DNA from: Actinomycetes bacterium
Lineage (GTDB): Bacteria > Actinomycetota > Actinomycetes > Mycobacteriales > Mycobacteriaceae
Assembly: GCA_029780675.1 (NCBI GenBank)
Contig: JAKOYE010000124.1
Span: 1-49,040, forward strand
Reading direction: 5' to 3'
DNA length: 49,040 nt
Both the position numbers and the translations under genes were made by a program. Below, piece by piece: positions 24,800-35,059 of the stretch (position 1 is its first letter; each line of letters begins with the position of its first letter). The notes below the pieces were generated by a model, which saw only the letters and a list, made by a program, of their open reading frames with translations, was not told the DNA's origin and did no database searches.

Positions 24800-24915
24800 C
24801 GCGCCTCCCTTACGTCGTGGCCGTCTAAGCTTCCCAGTTGCGGGCGTCTCGCGGACGGAACTCGAGCAAGGACTCTACGGTGCCTATAGACCCGCAGTAA
24901 CCAGGAAGAAAACCG

Positions 24916-26313
<1,398 letters not shown>

Positions 26314-26323
26314 CCAGCCGGCC

Positions 26324-28327
26324 TCAGCCCACGTGCACCGGGTCGATCTGCACCCGGACCACGTCGTCGTCGTGGCGGGCGCTGCGTATCGCGACGGCCT
26401 GCCGCAGCGCGGCGGCCAGGGCCAGGCCCTGATCACGACGAACCCTGACCAGCATCCGGACGGCCTGCTCGCCCGGCACCGAACCCGCCGGCCGCCGCAC
26501 CCCCACCGGCAGGTCCACCGGTCCGAGCAATTCGGCGGACGGCGGCAGGTCCGCCTGCTCGATCAGCGCGGCAACCGCCACATCGCCGCCGTCGACGGCG
26601 GCGATGTGGGTGGCCGGGGGCAGCCCGACCTCCGCGCGGCCGGCCAGTTCCGATTCGGCGTGACCGACCGGGTCCCACTTGATCAGGGCCTGCACCGTCG
26701 AGAGCACCGATTCGGCCACCACCGCGACGACCCCGCCGTCGGCGGCGGACTGAACCATCGCCGCCGCGGACATCCATCGGCGCAGGGTGTCCTCCGCGGC
26801 ACGCAGGTCCTGTCGCCCCAGCAGCGCCCAGCTGTCCAGGAACAGCGCCGCGCCGTAGCCCTCCGGGGCCCGCGGTTCGGCACCCGGGGTCGCGACCACC
26901 AGCGCCGGACCGGCTTCGATCTCCCGGCGGACGGCGTCACCGGCCGAGGTGACGACCGGAAATCCGGGGAAGGCACGGCCGAGTTCCTCCGCAGTGCGCC
27001 GGGCTCCGATGACCACGGCGCGGACCTCCCCCGATCCGCACCTGCGGCAGCGCAACGCGATGTCCATCCGGCCGCACCACCGGCAGGTCGCGCCGTCGGC
27101 ACCACGCTCGGCCAGTGCCAGCGGGCCGGTGCAGTGCCGGCAGCGGGCCACCGTCCGGCATTGGGCGCACGCCACCGACGGCACGTAACCGCGCCGGGGA
27201 ACCTGAACCAGCACCGGAGCGCCCCGCTGCAGTGCCGTGCGGGCGGCGTTCAGCGCCATCGACGGCACCCGGGCGGTCCGGGCCGCAGGGTCGCGTTCAT
27301 CGGCGTAGCCGGTGTCGTCGATCGCCACGACCCTGGGCGCAGAGGACCGGACGACCGGCCGGGAGGCGACGAGGTCGTGAGCCCAGCCGGAAGCCACCAA
27401 CGCCTGCGATTCGGCGGTACGGGCATAGCCCCCGATCAACGCCGCGCAGCGGAGGTGATGGGCCCGCAGCATGGCGACCTCGCGGGCATGCGGATACGGT
27501 GCCCGGGGCTCGGCCAGTGAGTCGTCGCCGTCGTCCCAGACGATCACCAGCCCCAGCCGTTCCACCGGGGCGAACACCGCACTGCGCGTCCCGATCACCA
27601 GACGGGCCTGGCCGCGCAGCACCGACAACCAGCGCCGGTACCGGGCCGACGGCCCCAGTCCGGCCGCCAACGTTGCGACCGCGGACTCGTCCACCCTATT
27701 GATCGCCGCGCGCTCCAGCAGTTCGAGATCGCGCTGGTCGGGGGCGATCAGGAGCACCCCCTGCCCGCAGCTCACCGTCTGAGCCGCGGCCTCGGCGATC
27801 CGGTCCCACCACTGCTCCCCGGGCAACGCCTGCCACACGGCACGGGCCGCCCGGCCCGTCTGGAGTGCGTCGAGGAACTGCTCGCCTCGGTCGTAGCGGG
27901 CCCACCCCGACGGGTCGACGGCGTCGACCACGGGCAGCAGCGGCGGCGCGGCCGTGGCCTTCTCGGCCGCGGCATGTCGCGGCGGTATCGCCAACCGCAA
28001 CACGTCGGGTCGGGTGCCGGCGTAGCGTGCCGCCACCGCATCGGCCAGTCGGCGCACCTCCGGGGTCAGCACCGGCTCCGGGGAGATGACCCGATCCAGC
28101 CAACCCAGTTGACCGACGTGGTCGGTCTCGGTCCGTCGTTCGAGGACGAAAGCGTCCACCAGCCGTCCGTGGAAGCGAACCCGCACCCGAACCCCGGGCT
28201 GCGCCCCGTCGGACTGATCGGCCGACACCAGGTAGTCGAACTCGCGGTCCAGGTGAGGAACCGACAGCATGGGCAGCACCCGGGCGACGGGTTCCTGCTC
28301 GGCGGCCCGCCGACCGGATGCGCTCAC
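26324..28327 (-). CDS. priA: PriA-like primosomal protein lacking helicase motor motifs
   Basis: Protein of 667 residues, recognised as PriA by its N-terminal 3'-DNA-binding domain (VARVLPMLSVPHLDREFDYL), the eight zinc-binding cysteines (387, 390, 396, 399, 415, 418, 427, 430), the GTRSAVFAP segment (about 246-254) and the C-terminal domain. The ATPase signatures are missing: no Walker A GxGKT is seen around residues 165-195, and the DExH box is replaced by WDDGDDS (264-270). Actinobacterial PriA proteins are, as I recall, generally degenerate in this way. It may therefore act as a DnaB-loading or structural factor without unwinding. GTG start preceded by GAGG. 13 nt downstream of the VWA gene. 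Confidence 0.9.
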   Translation of the reverse strand: MSASGRRAAEQEPVARVLPMLSVPHLDREFDYLVSADQSDGAQPGVRVRVRFHGRLVDAFVLERRTETDHVGQLGWLDRVISPEPVLTPEVRRLADAVAARYAGTRPDVLRLAIPPRHAAAEKATAAPPLLPVVDAVDPSGWARYDRGEQFLDALQTGRAARAVWQALPGEQWWDRIAEAAAQTVSCGQGVLLIAPDQRDLELLERAAINRVDESAVATLAAGLGPSARYRRWLSVLRGQARLVIGTRSAVFAPVERLGLVIVWDDGDDSLAEPRAPYPHAREVAMLRAHHLRCAALIGGYARTAESQALVASGWAHDLVASRPVVRSSAPRVVAIDDTGYADERDPAARTARVPSMALNAARTALQRGAPVLVQVPRRGYVPSVACAQCRTVARCRHCTGPLALAERGADGATCRWCGRMDIALRCRRCGSGEVRAVVIGARRTAEELGRAFPGFPVVTSAGDAVRREIEAGPALVVATPGAEPRAPEGYGAALFLDSWALLGRQDLRAAEDTLRRWMSAAAMVQSAADGGVVAVVAESVLSTVQALIKWDPVGHAESELAGRAEVGLPPATHIAAVDGGDVAVAALIEQADLPPSAELLGPVDLPVGVRRPAGSVPGEQAVRMLVRVRRDQGLALAAALRQAVAIRSARHDDDVVRVQIDPVHVG

Positions 28328-28340
28328 CTGAACCTCGTGT

Positions 28341-28988
28341 TCACCGCCGTTTGCGCGCCGCGCTGCGCTCGGCGTCGTCGAAGCCTACCGAGGATGCCGG
28401 CGCGCCACCCCGGCTGCGTTTACGCATGCTGTAGCCGGACACCGCGTCCCACGCACCACGCACCGCGTTTCCGTCGGCGTCGTAAGTCAGCGACTTGTCG
28501 GCGGCGAAGCCCAGGCCGGCCCCCACGTCGACGGCGTCCATGTTGGCGCCCAGAAAAACGAAATCCCAGGAGTACTGCGATTCCTGCTGGGCAATCAACT
28601 CGCGCACCGCCTCCACGGTCCACTCCCGGCTTGCGTTCTCGTGACCGTCGGTGATCACCAGAACGGTGACCTCGCCAGGCCGATCGTCCTCCGGCAATGC
28701 GGCCAAACCAGCGCCGACGTCGGTGATGAACCGTCCGATGGCATCCAGTAACGCCGTCATTCCCCGCGGCTCGAGCCCCAACGCGGGCACCGCGTCGACG
28801 GGTTCGTTCTTGTAGACGACCTCGTACTGGTCGTCGAACTGCGCCAGGGTCACCAGCGTGGTTCCCGGCTGTTCGCGCTCCCTGGCGATGAACGCGTCGA
28901 ATCCACCGCACATATCGGCGGCGATGCCTCGCATGGACCCGGAACGGTCCAGCAGTGCGGCGATCAACTTCACATCGGCGTTGGTCAT
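28341..28988 (-). CDS. VWA-domain protein
   Basis: Protein of 215 residues, a single von Willebrand factor A domain. The MIDAS motif DxSxS is DRSGSM (Asp14, Ser16, Ser18). The conserved Thr is in GMTALLDAIG, and the second Asp is in VLVITDGHENASREW. No signal peptide or membrane helix is seen, so it is probably cytosolic, binding a metal and a partner protein; the partner is unknown. The C-terminus is basic (KRSRGG and AARKRR). ATG 28988 has a strong AAGGGGGA ribosome-binding site. It is followed 13 nt later by priA and is divergent from the esterase gene. Confidence 0.9.
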   Translation of the reverse strand: MTNADVKLIAALLDRSGSMRGIAADMCGGFDAFIAREREQPGTTLVTLAQFDDQYEVVYKNEPVDAVPALGLEPRGMTALLDAIGRFITDVGAGLAALPEDDRPGEVTVLVITDGHENASREWTVEAVRELIAQQESQYSWDFVFLGANMDAVDVGAGLGFAADKSLTYDADGNAVRGAWDAVSGYSMRKRSRGGAPASSVGFDDAERSAARKRR

Positions 28989-29060
28989 AACAGTCCCCCT
29001 TGTTGGTGAAAATCCGTACACAACGAAGGTATCCGGACACACCGACAAAAATCCGCTGCG

Positions 29061-29066
29061 TACGGT
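29061..29066 (+). promoter_or_regulatory. Candidate leaderless -10 box for the esterase gene
   Basis: TACGGT fits TANNNT and ends exactly 6 nt before ATG 29073, so the expected start site coincides with the A of ATG. No Shine-Dalgarno is present. Inference from pattern and spacing. Confidence 0.5.
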
Positions 29067-29072
29067 GGCCTC

Positions 29073-30044
29073 ATGGCGGATTCCGGGCGGGCGCCCACCG
29101 ACTCCGGGCGCGAACCCATCGACCACGTCCTGCGCATGGTCCTCGACGCCGTGCCGTTCCGGCTCGCGGTCGAGGGCGGCGTTCAGGAGGCCCGACGGGC
29201 GTTGCGGCAGCTGCCGCGCAGGCCGTTGCATACCGAGATGCGGGTGGAGGACCATCACATCGACGGTCCGGCCGGCGACATCCCGATCCGCGTGTACTGG
29301 CCCGATTCCGACCGTGACCGGCCGCTGCCGGTCACGGTCTTCTTCCATGGGGGTGGTTTCGCCCTCGGCGATCTCGACACCCATGACGTCACCGCCCGCC
29401 AACATGCCGCCGGGGCGGACACCCTGGTGGTGTCCGTCGACTACCGGCTGGCACCCGAACACCCTTTCCCCGCCGCGGTCGAGGACGTCTGGACAGCGAC
29501 CCGGTGGATCGCCGAGAACGCCGGGCGATTCGGCGCCGACGCGTCCTCCTTGGCGGTGGCCGGCGACTCGGCGGGCGGAACCCTCTCCGCCGTCGTCGCT
29601 CAACTGGCCCGCGACGAGGGCGGCCCCGAACTGGCCTTCCAGCTGCTGTGGTACCCGTCGGTGATGTGGGATACCAGCCTCGCGTCGTTCACCGAGAACG
29701 CCGAGGCCCCCGTGCTCGACGTCGCCGCCATCGCGGCGTTCTCCGACTGGTACGCCGGACATCTCGACCGCACCGACCCACCGCCCACCCTGGCGCCCGG
29801 CCGGGCCGCCGACCTCTCGGGGCTGCCCCCGGCGTACATCGCCGTCGCCGGTCACGATCCGCTTCGCGACGACGGCATTCGCTACGCCGAATTGCTCAGT
29901 GCGGCCGGTGTGGAGGTCGAGCTACACCATGCGGGATCGCTGGTGCACGGCTACCTCGGTTATGCCGGCGTGGTACCGGCGGCGACCGAGGCCACCGACC
30001 GTGGGCTGGCCGCGCTGCGGGCGGCGTTGCACCCTCAGCCGTAA
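29073..30044 (+). CDS. LipH-type alpha/beta hydrolase (HSL family esterase)
   Basis: Protein of 323 residues of the hormone-sensitive-lipase family. The oxyanion motif HGGGF is at 92-96. The nucleophile elbow is GDSAGG with Ser166. Asp262 (HDPLRDDG) and His292 (VHGYLGY) complete the triad. No signal peptide, so it is probably cytosolic or membrane-associated. Position near metK and the monooxygenase matches the lipH/lipI neighbourhood of M. tuberculosis (about Rv1399c-Rv1400c). Expected substrates are short-chain acyl esters, as for LipH. First gene of a forward cluster with the hemophore-like gene and the monooxygenase. Confidence 0.93.
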   Translation: MADSGRAPTDSGREPIDHVLRMVLDAVPFRLAVEGGVQEARRALRQLPRRPLHTEMRVEDHHIDGPAGDIPIRVYWPDSDRDRPLPVTVFFHGGGFALGDLDTHDVTARQHAAGADTLVVSVDYRLAPEHPFPAAVEDVWTATRWIAENAGRFGADASSLAVAGDSAGGTLSAVVAQLARDEGGPELAFQLLWYPSVMWDTSLASFTENAEAPVLDVAAIAAFSDWYAGHLDRTDPPPTLAPGRAADLSGLPPAYIAVAGHDPLRDDGIRYAELLSAAGVEVELHHAGSLVHGYLGYAGVVPAATEATDRGLAALRAALHPQP

Positions 30045-30131
30045 CGTTTGCCGGGCCGATCCCGACAGTCCACAATGAAAAGCAACCTCGCGGACGGAAT
30101 CGTCGCGCCACAATCTGGAGGATCTCGGCCC

Positions 30132-30533
30132 ATGGCACTGCTCACCTCATCGGGACAGTCCCGGTACACCGCCCGCTTCTGTCTGGGAGCCGTAGCCGGC
30201 GGGATCATGCTCGCCGGCCTGTCCGCCCCGGTGGCCGCAGCCGCCCCGGACTGCAGCCCGGCCGGTGTCGATGCCGCATCGGAGCGGGTGATGCAGCAGG
30301 CTCAGGCCTATTTGAACACCCACCCCGAGGGCAACAAGATGCTGATGACCGCCGCCCTGCAGCCGCGTCAGGAGGCCGCCGCCACGATTTCTGCCTACGC
30401 CAGCGCCAACCCGCAGGAGTACGCCGAGTTCAAGTCGATCCTGGCTCCGCTGGGAACGCTGCAGAGCCAGTGCGGTGTGACGGTGGTGCCCGCGCAGTTC
30501 CAGTGGGCCTTTGACCAGTTCATCGGCGGCTGA
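30132..30533 (+). CDS. Hemophore-like secreted small protein
   Basis: Protein of 133 residues with a clear signal peptide (RFCLGAVAGGIMLAGLSAPV then AAAAPDC). The small helical mature part has two cysteines (PDCSPAG and SQCGVTVV), likely forming a disulfide, plus YLNTHPEGNKML and ISAYASANPQEYAEFKSI. This is the pattern of mycobacterial hemophore-related proteins such as Rv0203, which carry heme to the MmpL transporters; heme binding here is inferred. The ATG at 30132 is chosen because GGAGG precedes it at proper distance; the frame is open from 30048 but without signal character. An imperfect palindrome near 30092-30110 lies in the leader. Confidence 0.85.
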   Translation: MALLTSSGQSRYTARFCLGAVAGGIMLAGLSAPVAAAAPDCSPAGVDAASERVMQQAQAYLNTHPEGNKMLMTAALQPRQEAAATISAYASANPQEYAEFKSILAPLGTLQSQCGVTVVPAQFQWAFDQFIGG

Positions 30534-32028
30534 GCCGGGCGTCAGGCCGGATCCGGTCCGGCCTGATATCGAGACGCTGATCGTCGGCGCGGGGTTCTCC
30601 GGACTCGGCGCCGGGATCATGCTCGACCGGGCCGGGCTCAGCGACTATTTGATCGTCGAGGGGCGACGGAGTCGGCGACACCTGGTACTGGAACACCTAC
30701 CCCGGCATCGCGGTCGACATCCCGTCGTTCTCCTACCCGTTTTCCTTCGAGCAGAGTCCGCACTGGTCACGCACCTACGCTCCCGGCGCCGAGTTGCGCG
30801 CGTACGCCGAACACTGTGCCGACAAGTACCGACTGCGCTCGCGCATCCGATTGTGCACCCGCGTGCTTCGGGCCGGCTTCGATGAGCGCACCGGCCTGTG
30901 GCAGGTCGATCTCGACTCCGGGGAAACGCTGACGACGCGGTTCCTGCTCAACGCCAGCGGCGCGTTGACCATCCCGAATCTTCCCGACGTCGACGGCGTC
31001 GACACGTTCGCCGGCGTCACCATGCACACCGCGCGGTGGGACCACAGCCAGGACCTGACCGGCAAACGGGTGGCGGTCATCGGCACCGGCGCATCGGCGG
31101 TGCAGGTGATCCCGGAGATCGCCCCCGCCGTCCGGACGCTGACGGTGTTCCAGCGCACCCCGATCTGGTGTTTCCCCAAGTTCGACGTCCCACTGCCGCG
31201 GGCAGCGCGCACCGCCATGAGGATTCCGGGCGGCCAGATGCTGCAACGGCTGCTCAGCCAGGCCTACGTCGAGTTGACGTTCCCGATCGCGGCGCACTAC
31301 TTCACCCTGAACCCGTTCGCCAAACGGATGTCGGACGCCGGAAAAGCCTACCTGCGCAAGCAGATTCGCGACCCCGAACTCCGCGACAAGCTCACTCCCC
31401 GCTACGCGGTGGGGTGCAAGCGGCCCGCCTTCCACAACACCTATCTGTCGACGTTCAACCGGGAGAACGTCGAACTGGTCACCGAACCGATCGACCGCAT
31501 CAGCACTGACGGGGTGATCACCGTGGACGGCCGGGCGCATGAGGTCGATGTGCTGATCCTGGCCACCGGGTTCAAGGTGATGGACACCGACAGCATCCCC
31601 TTCCCGATCACCGGGGTGGCGGGGTCTCGCTGGTCGACTACTGGGAGACCAACCGCCTCCAGGCGTACGAAGGCGTCAGTGTTCCCGGCTTCCCCAACCT
31701 GTTCACCGTGTTCGGTCCGTACGGGTACGTCGGCTCGTCCTACTTCGCACTGATCGAGGCGCAGACCCACCACATCGTGCGCTGCCTACGCGAAGCCCGC
31801 CACCGCGGCGCCACGCGGGTGGAGGTGCGACCGGAGGCCAACGATCGGTTCTTCGCCGAGATGATGCGCAAGCGGCACCGGCAGATCTTCTGGCAAGACA
31901 GCTGTGCCCTGGCCAACAGCTACTACTTCGACAAGAACGGCGACGTTCCGCTGCGCCCGGACACCACCGTCCAGGCATATCTGCGGAGCCGACGCTTCCC
32001 GCTCGACGACTACCGGTTCACCGCCTGA
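30511..32028 (+). pseudogene. Flavin-containing/Baeyer-Villiger-type monooxygenase with two frameshifts
   Basis: About 505 codons in three frame segments. Segment 1 (TTG 30511 to about 30663) has the FAD-binding IETLIVGAGFSGLGAGIMLD. The frame then shifts in GAGGGGCGAC to segment 2 (about 30665-31620) with DTWYWNTYPGIAVDIPSFSY, the NADPH site VAVIGTGASAVQVIPEIA and ILATGFKV. It shifts back near GTGGCGGGG (about 31615-31622) to segment 3 with SLVDYWETNRLQAYEGVSVP to the stop. The shifts cancel, and coding quality stays high throughout, so this is either a recent pseudogene or two sequencing errors in G-rich runs. The family oxygenates ketones or other substrates with FAD and NADPH. It matches Rv1393c by position. 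The 5' end overlaps the hemophore-like gene. Confidence 0.8.
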
Positions 32029-32082
32029 GCGGGGCGGCAGCCCACGTCGACTGCCAGCCCACGCGTCAGACGGGAGCGGCCG

Positions 32083-33294
32083 TCAGACAGAAGCCTTGAG
32101 GTCCTCGACCTTGTCCAACTGCTCCCACGGAAGCTCGACGTCGGTGCGGCCGAAGTGGCCGTACGCGGCGGTCGGTGCGTAGATCGGGCGCAGCAGGTCC
32201 AGGTCGCGGACGATCGCGCCGGGGCGCAGGTCGAACACGGCGGTGATGGCCTTCTCGATGCGGGCCGGATCGACCGTCTCGGTGCCGAAGGTTTCCACGA
32301 ACAGCCCCACCGGGGCGGCCTTGCCGATGGCATAGGCCACCTGCACCTCCACGCGTTCGGCGAGGCCGGCGGCCACGACGTTCTTGGCCACCCAGCGCAT
32401 TGCGTAGGCAGCCGAGCGGTCCACCTTGGACGGGTCCTTGCCGGAGAACGCCCCACCACCGTGACGAGCCCAGCCCCCGTAGGTGTCGACGATGATCTTG
32501 CGTCCGGTCAGGCCGGCGTCGCCCATCGGGCCGCCGACGACGAACTTACCGGTCGGGTTGACCAGCAGGCGGAAGTCGGAGATGTCCAGGCTCTCGTGGG
32601 CGAGCTCACTGAGCACCGCGTCGATGACATGCTTGCGGATATCGTGCGGAAGCTGTTCCTTCTCGTCGATATTCGCCGCGTGCTGGGTGGAGAGCACCAC
32701 GGTGTCCAACCGGATCGGGGTGGTGCCCTCGTACTGGATGGTGACCTGGGTCTTGCCGTCGGGGCGCAGGTAGCTCAGTGGACCGTTCTTGCGGACCGCG
32801 GTGAGCCTGCGGGCGAGCCGGTGTGCCAGAGCAATCGGCAGTGGCATCAGCTCGGGGGTGTCGCGGATGGCGTAGCCGAACATCAGGCCCTGGTCGCCGG
32901 CGCCCTGCAGATCGAGGGGGTCGCGCTCGCCCTCCACCCGGGCCTCGTACGCCTCGTTGACACCCTGGGCGATATCGGGAGACTGCCGACCGATGCCGAT
33001 GTTCACTCCGCAGGAGGCGCCGTCGAAGCCCTTCTCCGAGGAGTCGTAGCCGATCTCCAGGATGCGCTCACGCACCGTGTCGGTGATATCGGCGAACGCC
33101 TCCTTGGCCGACGTGGTGACCTCGCCGACGACATGCACCTGACCGGTGGTGACCAGGGTCTCCACCGCCACCCGGGACTTCGGGTCCTGCGCGAGGAGGG
33201 CGTCGAGCACCGAGTCGCTGATCGCGTCGCAGATCTTGTCCGGATGCCCCTCGGTCACCGACTCGCTGGTGAACAGCCGCCCGTTGTCACTCAC
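32083..33294 (-). CDS. metK: S-adenosylmethionine synthetase
   Basis: Protein of 403 residues that makes S-adenosylmethionine from methionine and ATP. Seen: [20 protein letters not shown] at the N-terminus, [12 protein letters not shown], the signature [20 protein letters not shown], and [19 protein letters not shown]. The GTG at 33294 ([12 protein letters not shown]) is chosen because it gives the family N-terminus and has a GGGA-type site upstream; the frame is open to 33399 through a tandem repeat but lacks conservation. It follows coaBC by 120 nt. No SAM riboswitch was recognised in that interval. Confidence 0.97.
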   Translation of the reverse strand: MSDNGRLFTSESVTEGHPDKICDAISDSVLDALLAQDPKSRVAVETLVTTGQVHVVGEVTTSAKEAFADITDTVRERILEIGYDSSEKGFDGASCGVNIGIGRQSPDIAQGVNEAYEARVEGERDPLDLQGAGDQGLMFGYAIRDTPELMPLPIALAHRLARRLTAVRKNGPLSYLRPDGKTQVTIQYEGTTPIRLDTVVLSTQHAANIDEKEQLPHDIRKHVIDAVLSELAHESLDISDFRLLVNPTGKFVVGGPMGDAGLTGRKIIVDTYGGWARHGGGAFSGKDPSKVDRSAAYAMRWVAKNVVAAGLAERVEVQVAYAIGKAAPVGLFVETFGTETVDPARIEKAITAVFDLRPGAIVRDLDLLRPIYAPTAAYGHFGRTDVELPWEQLDKVEDLKASV

Positions 33295-33348
33295 AGTGTC
33301 AATCCCTTTCGATACCCCGTCGATGCAGCACCCCGTGGGGCGCTCGTC

Positions 33349-33431
33349 CTTCTCGCGGCTGGCCGCCGCACAAACCTTCTCATCGGCTATCCGCCGCACA
33401 AACCTTCCAGCCGGCTATCCGCCGCACAATG
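33349..33431. repeat. 27-28-bp tandem repeat, 3 copies, at the coaBC/metK junction
   Basis: Copies at 33349-33375 (27 bp, most degenerate), 33376-33403 and 33404-33431 (28 bp each), sharing the core CCGCCGCACAA. The last copy includes the final coaBC codons and its TAG stop (33415-33417), so the coaBC 3' end appears to have been duplicated twice into the intergenic region. Confidence 0.9.
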
Positions 33432-34656
33432 TCGTCGCGATCGCGTCCACGATACGGCTCGCCATCAGCGTCTTCGAACCGTGCTCCAGCGTTCGCTCGG
33501 TCCCGTCGGCCGCCAGCAGCCAACCGTCGTTGCTGTCGACCTCGAAGGCGCGACCATCGCCGACGGCGTTGACGACCAGAAGATCACACCCCTTGCGCTG
33601 TAGCTTCGCCCGGGCGTGGAAGAGCACGTCGCCGTGGGCATCCCCGGTCTCGGCGGCAAAGCCGACGATGACGCGCATACCGGGCAGGTGTCCGTCGGAG
33701 CGCCGGCGGACCAGCCCGGCCAGGATGTCCTCGGTGCGGACGAGATCCACCGCGTGGCCTTCCGCGGGATCGTTGGTCTTCTTGATCTTGCAGGTGGCGG
33801 CCCGGGCGGGCCGGAAGTCGGCGACCGCAGCCGCCATCACCACCACGTGCGCCTCCGCGGCATGCTGGGCCACCGCGTCGTTCATCTGCGCGGCGGAGGT
33901 CACCCGCACCACCCGCACGCCCGCCGGATCCGTCAGACCTGCGGTGTTCCCGGCGATCAAGGTGACGTCGGCACCCCGCTGGGCGGCCACCCGAGCGACG
34001 GCATAGCCCTGTTTGCCCGAGCTGCGGTTGCCGATGAAACGCACCGGATCGAGCGCCTCGCGGGTACCGCCGGCGGTGATCAGGATCCGGACACCGGCCA
34101 GGTCGAAGGGCAGGGCGTCGGATCGGTCCAGGAGCAGCTGCGCGAAGGTGGTGATCTCCTCCGGTTCGGGAAGCCGCCCCGGGCCGCTGTCCGATCCGGT
34201 GAGGCGCCCAGCCGCGGGCTCCAGTACGACGGTCCCCCGCCTGCGCAGCGTGGCCACGTTGTCGACGGTCGCCGGGTGCTGCCACATCTCGGTGTGCATG
34301 GCCGGGGCGAACAGCACCGGGCATCGTGCGGTGAGCAGGGTAGCCGTCAACAGGTCGTCGGCGCGCCCGGCTGCGCACCGAGCCAGCAGGTCCGCCGTGG
34401 CCGGGGCGACCAGAACGAGATCCGCCTGCTGACCCAACCGCACATGCGGAACCTCCGGCACATCCTCGAACACCCCGGTGTGCACCTGGTGTCCGGACAG
34501 CGCCTCGAAGGTGGCGGCGCCGACGAATTTCAGCGCGGACTCCGTCGGGACGACCCGGACATCGTGACCGGCCTCGGCGAGTTGTCGCACGACCGAGCAT
34601 GCCTTGTAGGCCGCGATACCGCCGGATACGCCGACGACGATGCGCTTAGCGGTCAT
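33415..34656 (-). CDS. coaBC: Bifunctional CoaBC (Dfp): PPC synthetase / PPC decarboxylase
   Basis: Protein of 413 residues. The N-terminal FMN-dependent decarboxylase CoaC (about 1-185) includes RIVVGVSGGIAAYKACSVVR, the catalytic-His segment VPHVRLGQQADLVLVAPAT, and FAPAMHTEMWQHPATVDN. The C-terminal synthetase CoaB (about 186-413) includes ILITAGGTREALDPVRFIGN, SSGKQGYA and the CKIKK lysines. It makes 4'-phosphopantetheine from 4'-phosphopantothenate and Cys on the way to coenzyme A. The ATG at 34656 is canonical (MTAKRIVVGV), but its start region is tandemly duplicated just upstream. It lies between rpoZ and metK. Confidence 0.96.
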   Translation of the reverse strand: MTAKRIVVGVSGGIAAYKACSVVRQLAEAGHDVRVVPTESALKFVGAATFEALSGHQVHTGVFEDVPEVPHVRLGQQADLVLVAPATADLLARCAAGRADDLLTATLLTARCPVLFAPAMHTEMWQHPATVDNVATLRRRGTVVLEPAAGRLTGSDSGPGRLPEPEEITTFAQLLLDRSDALPFDLAGVRILITAGGTREALDPVRFIGNRSSGKQGYAVARVAAQRGADVTLIAGNTAGLTDPAGVRVVRVTSAAQMNDAVAQHAAEAHVVVMAAAVADFRPARAATCKIKKTNDPAEGHAVDLVRTEDILAGLVRRRSDGHLPGMRVIVGFAAETGDAHGDVLFHARAKLQRKGCDLLVVNAVGDGRAFEVDSNDGWLLAADGTERTLEHGSKTLMASRIVDAIATTLCGG

Positions 34657-34675
34657 GGAGCTTGGCGGTCATGGA
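34644..34675. repeat. 16-bp tandem duplication of the coaBC start
   Basis: 34644-34659 and 34660-34675 match at 15 of 16 positions. Each holds the start sequence of coaBC (ATGACCGC, then AAGC on the minus strand). The upstream copy opens a small out-of-frame ORF, MTAKLHDR, from 34672 to the TAA at 34646, overlapping the real coaBC start. Confidence 0.9.
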
Positions 34676-34704
34676 CCAGAGACCGGACAGCCGCGCCGAG
34701 GCGC

Positions 34705-35031
34705 TTACTCGCCCTCGGAGTGCTCGAGCTTGTCGCTGTGGATCTCACGCAACGCGATCGACAGCGGTTTCTCCTGCAGACCCGGCTCCACCAGCGGGCC
34801 GACGTACTCGAGAATTCCGTCGCCGAGTTGGTTGTAGTAGTCGTTGATCTGGCGCGCCCGCTTGGCGGCGTAGATCACCAGGGCGTACTTGCTGGAGACC
34901 CGGTCGAGGAGTTCGTCGATGGGCGGGTTGGTGATGCCCAGCGGGGTGTCGTATGCGGTGGCCGCGCCGGGGGCCGGATCGTAGTGATCCGAGGTGGTGG
35001 AAGGCGCGGAAGGCGCGGAGGACGAAGTCAC
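34705..35031 (-). CDS. rpoZ: RNA polymerase omega subunit
   Basis: Protein of 108 residues. The omega signature is [20 protein letters not shown] followed by AAKRARQIN and DYYNQLGDG; the N-terminal 40 residues are Ser/Pro-rich, as in mycobacterial omega. It assists assembly and stability of the beta-prime subunit. The GTG at 35031 ([10 protein letters not shown]) is chosen because AGGAGA precedes it and the length fits the family; an upstream ATG at 35124 would overlap gmk. It follows gmk by 28 nt. Confidence 0.95.
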   Translation of the reverse strand: MTSSSAPSAPSTTSDHYDPAPGAATAYDTPLGITNPPIDELLDRVSSKYALVIYAAKRARQINDYYNQLGDGILEYVGPLVEPGLQEKPLSIALREIHSDKLEHSEGE

Positions 35032-35059
35032 GTCGGGGTTCTCTCCTGCAAGTGGATGT

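Noticed and set aside
30511..32028. Programmed frameshifting in the monooxygenase
   Set aside because: Two shifts of opposite sign, no classic slippery heptamer with pseudoknot, and no known precedent in the family; mutation or sequencing error is simpler.
33295..33414. SAM riboswitch before metK
   Set aside because: The interval is mostly the 28-bp repeat, and no conserved SAM-I, SAM-II or SAM-IV core could be recognised.
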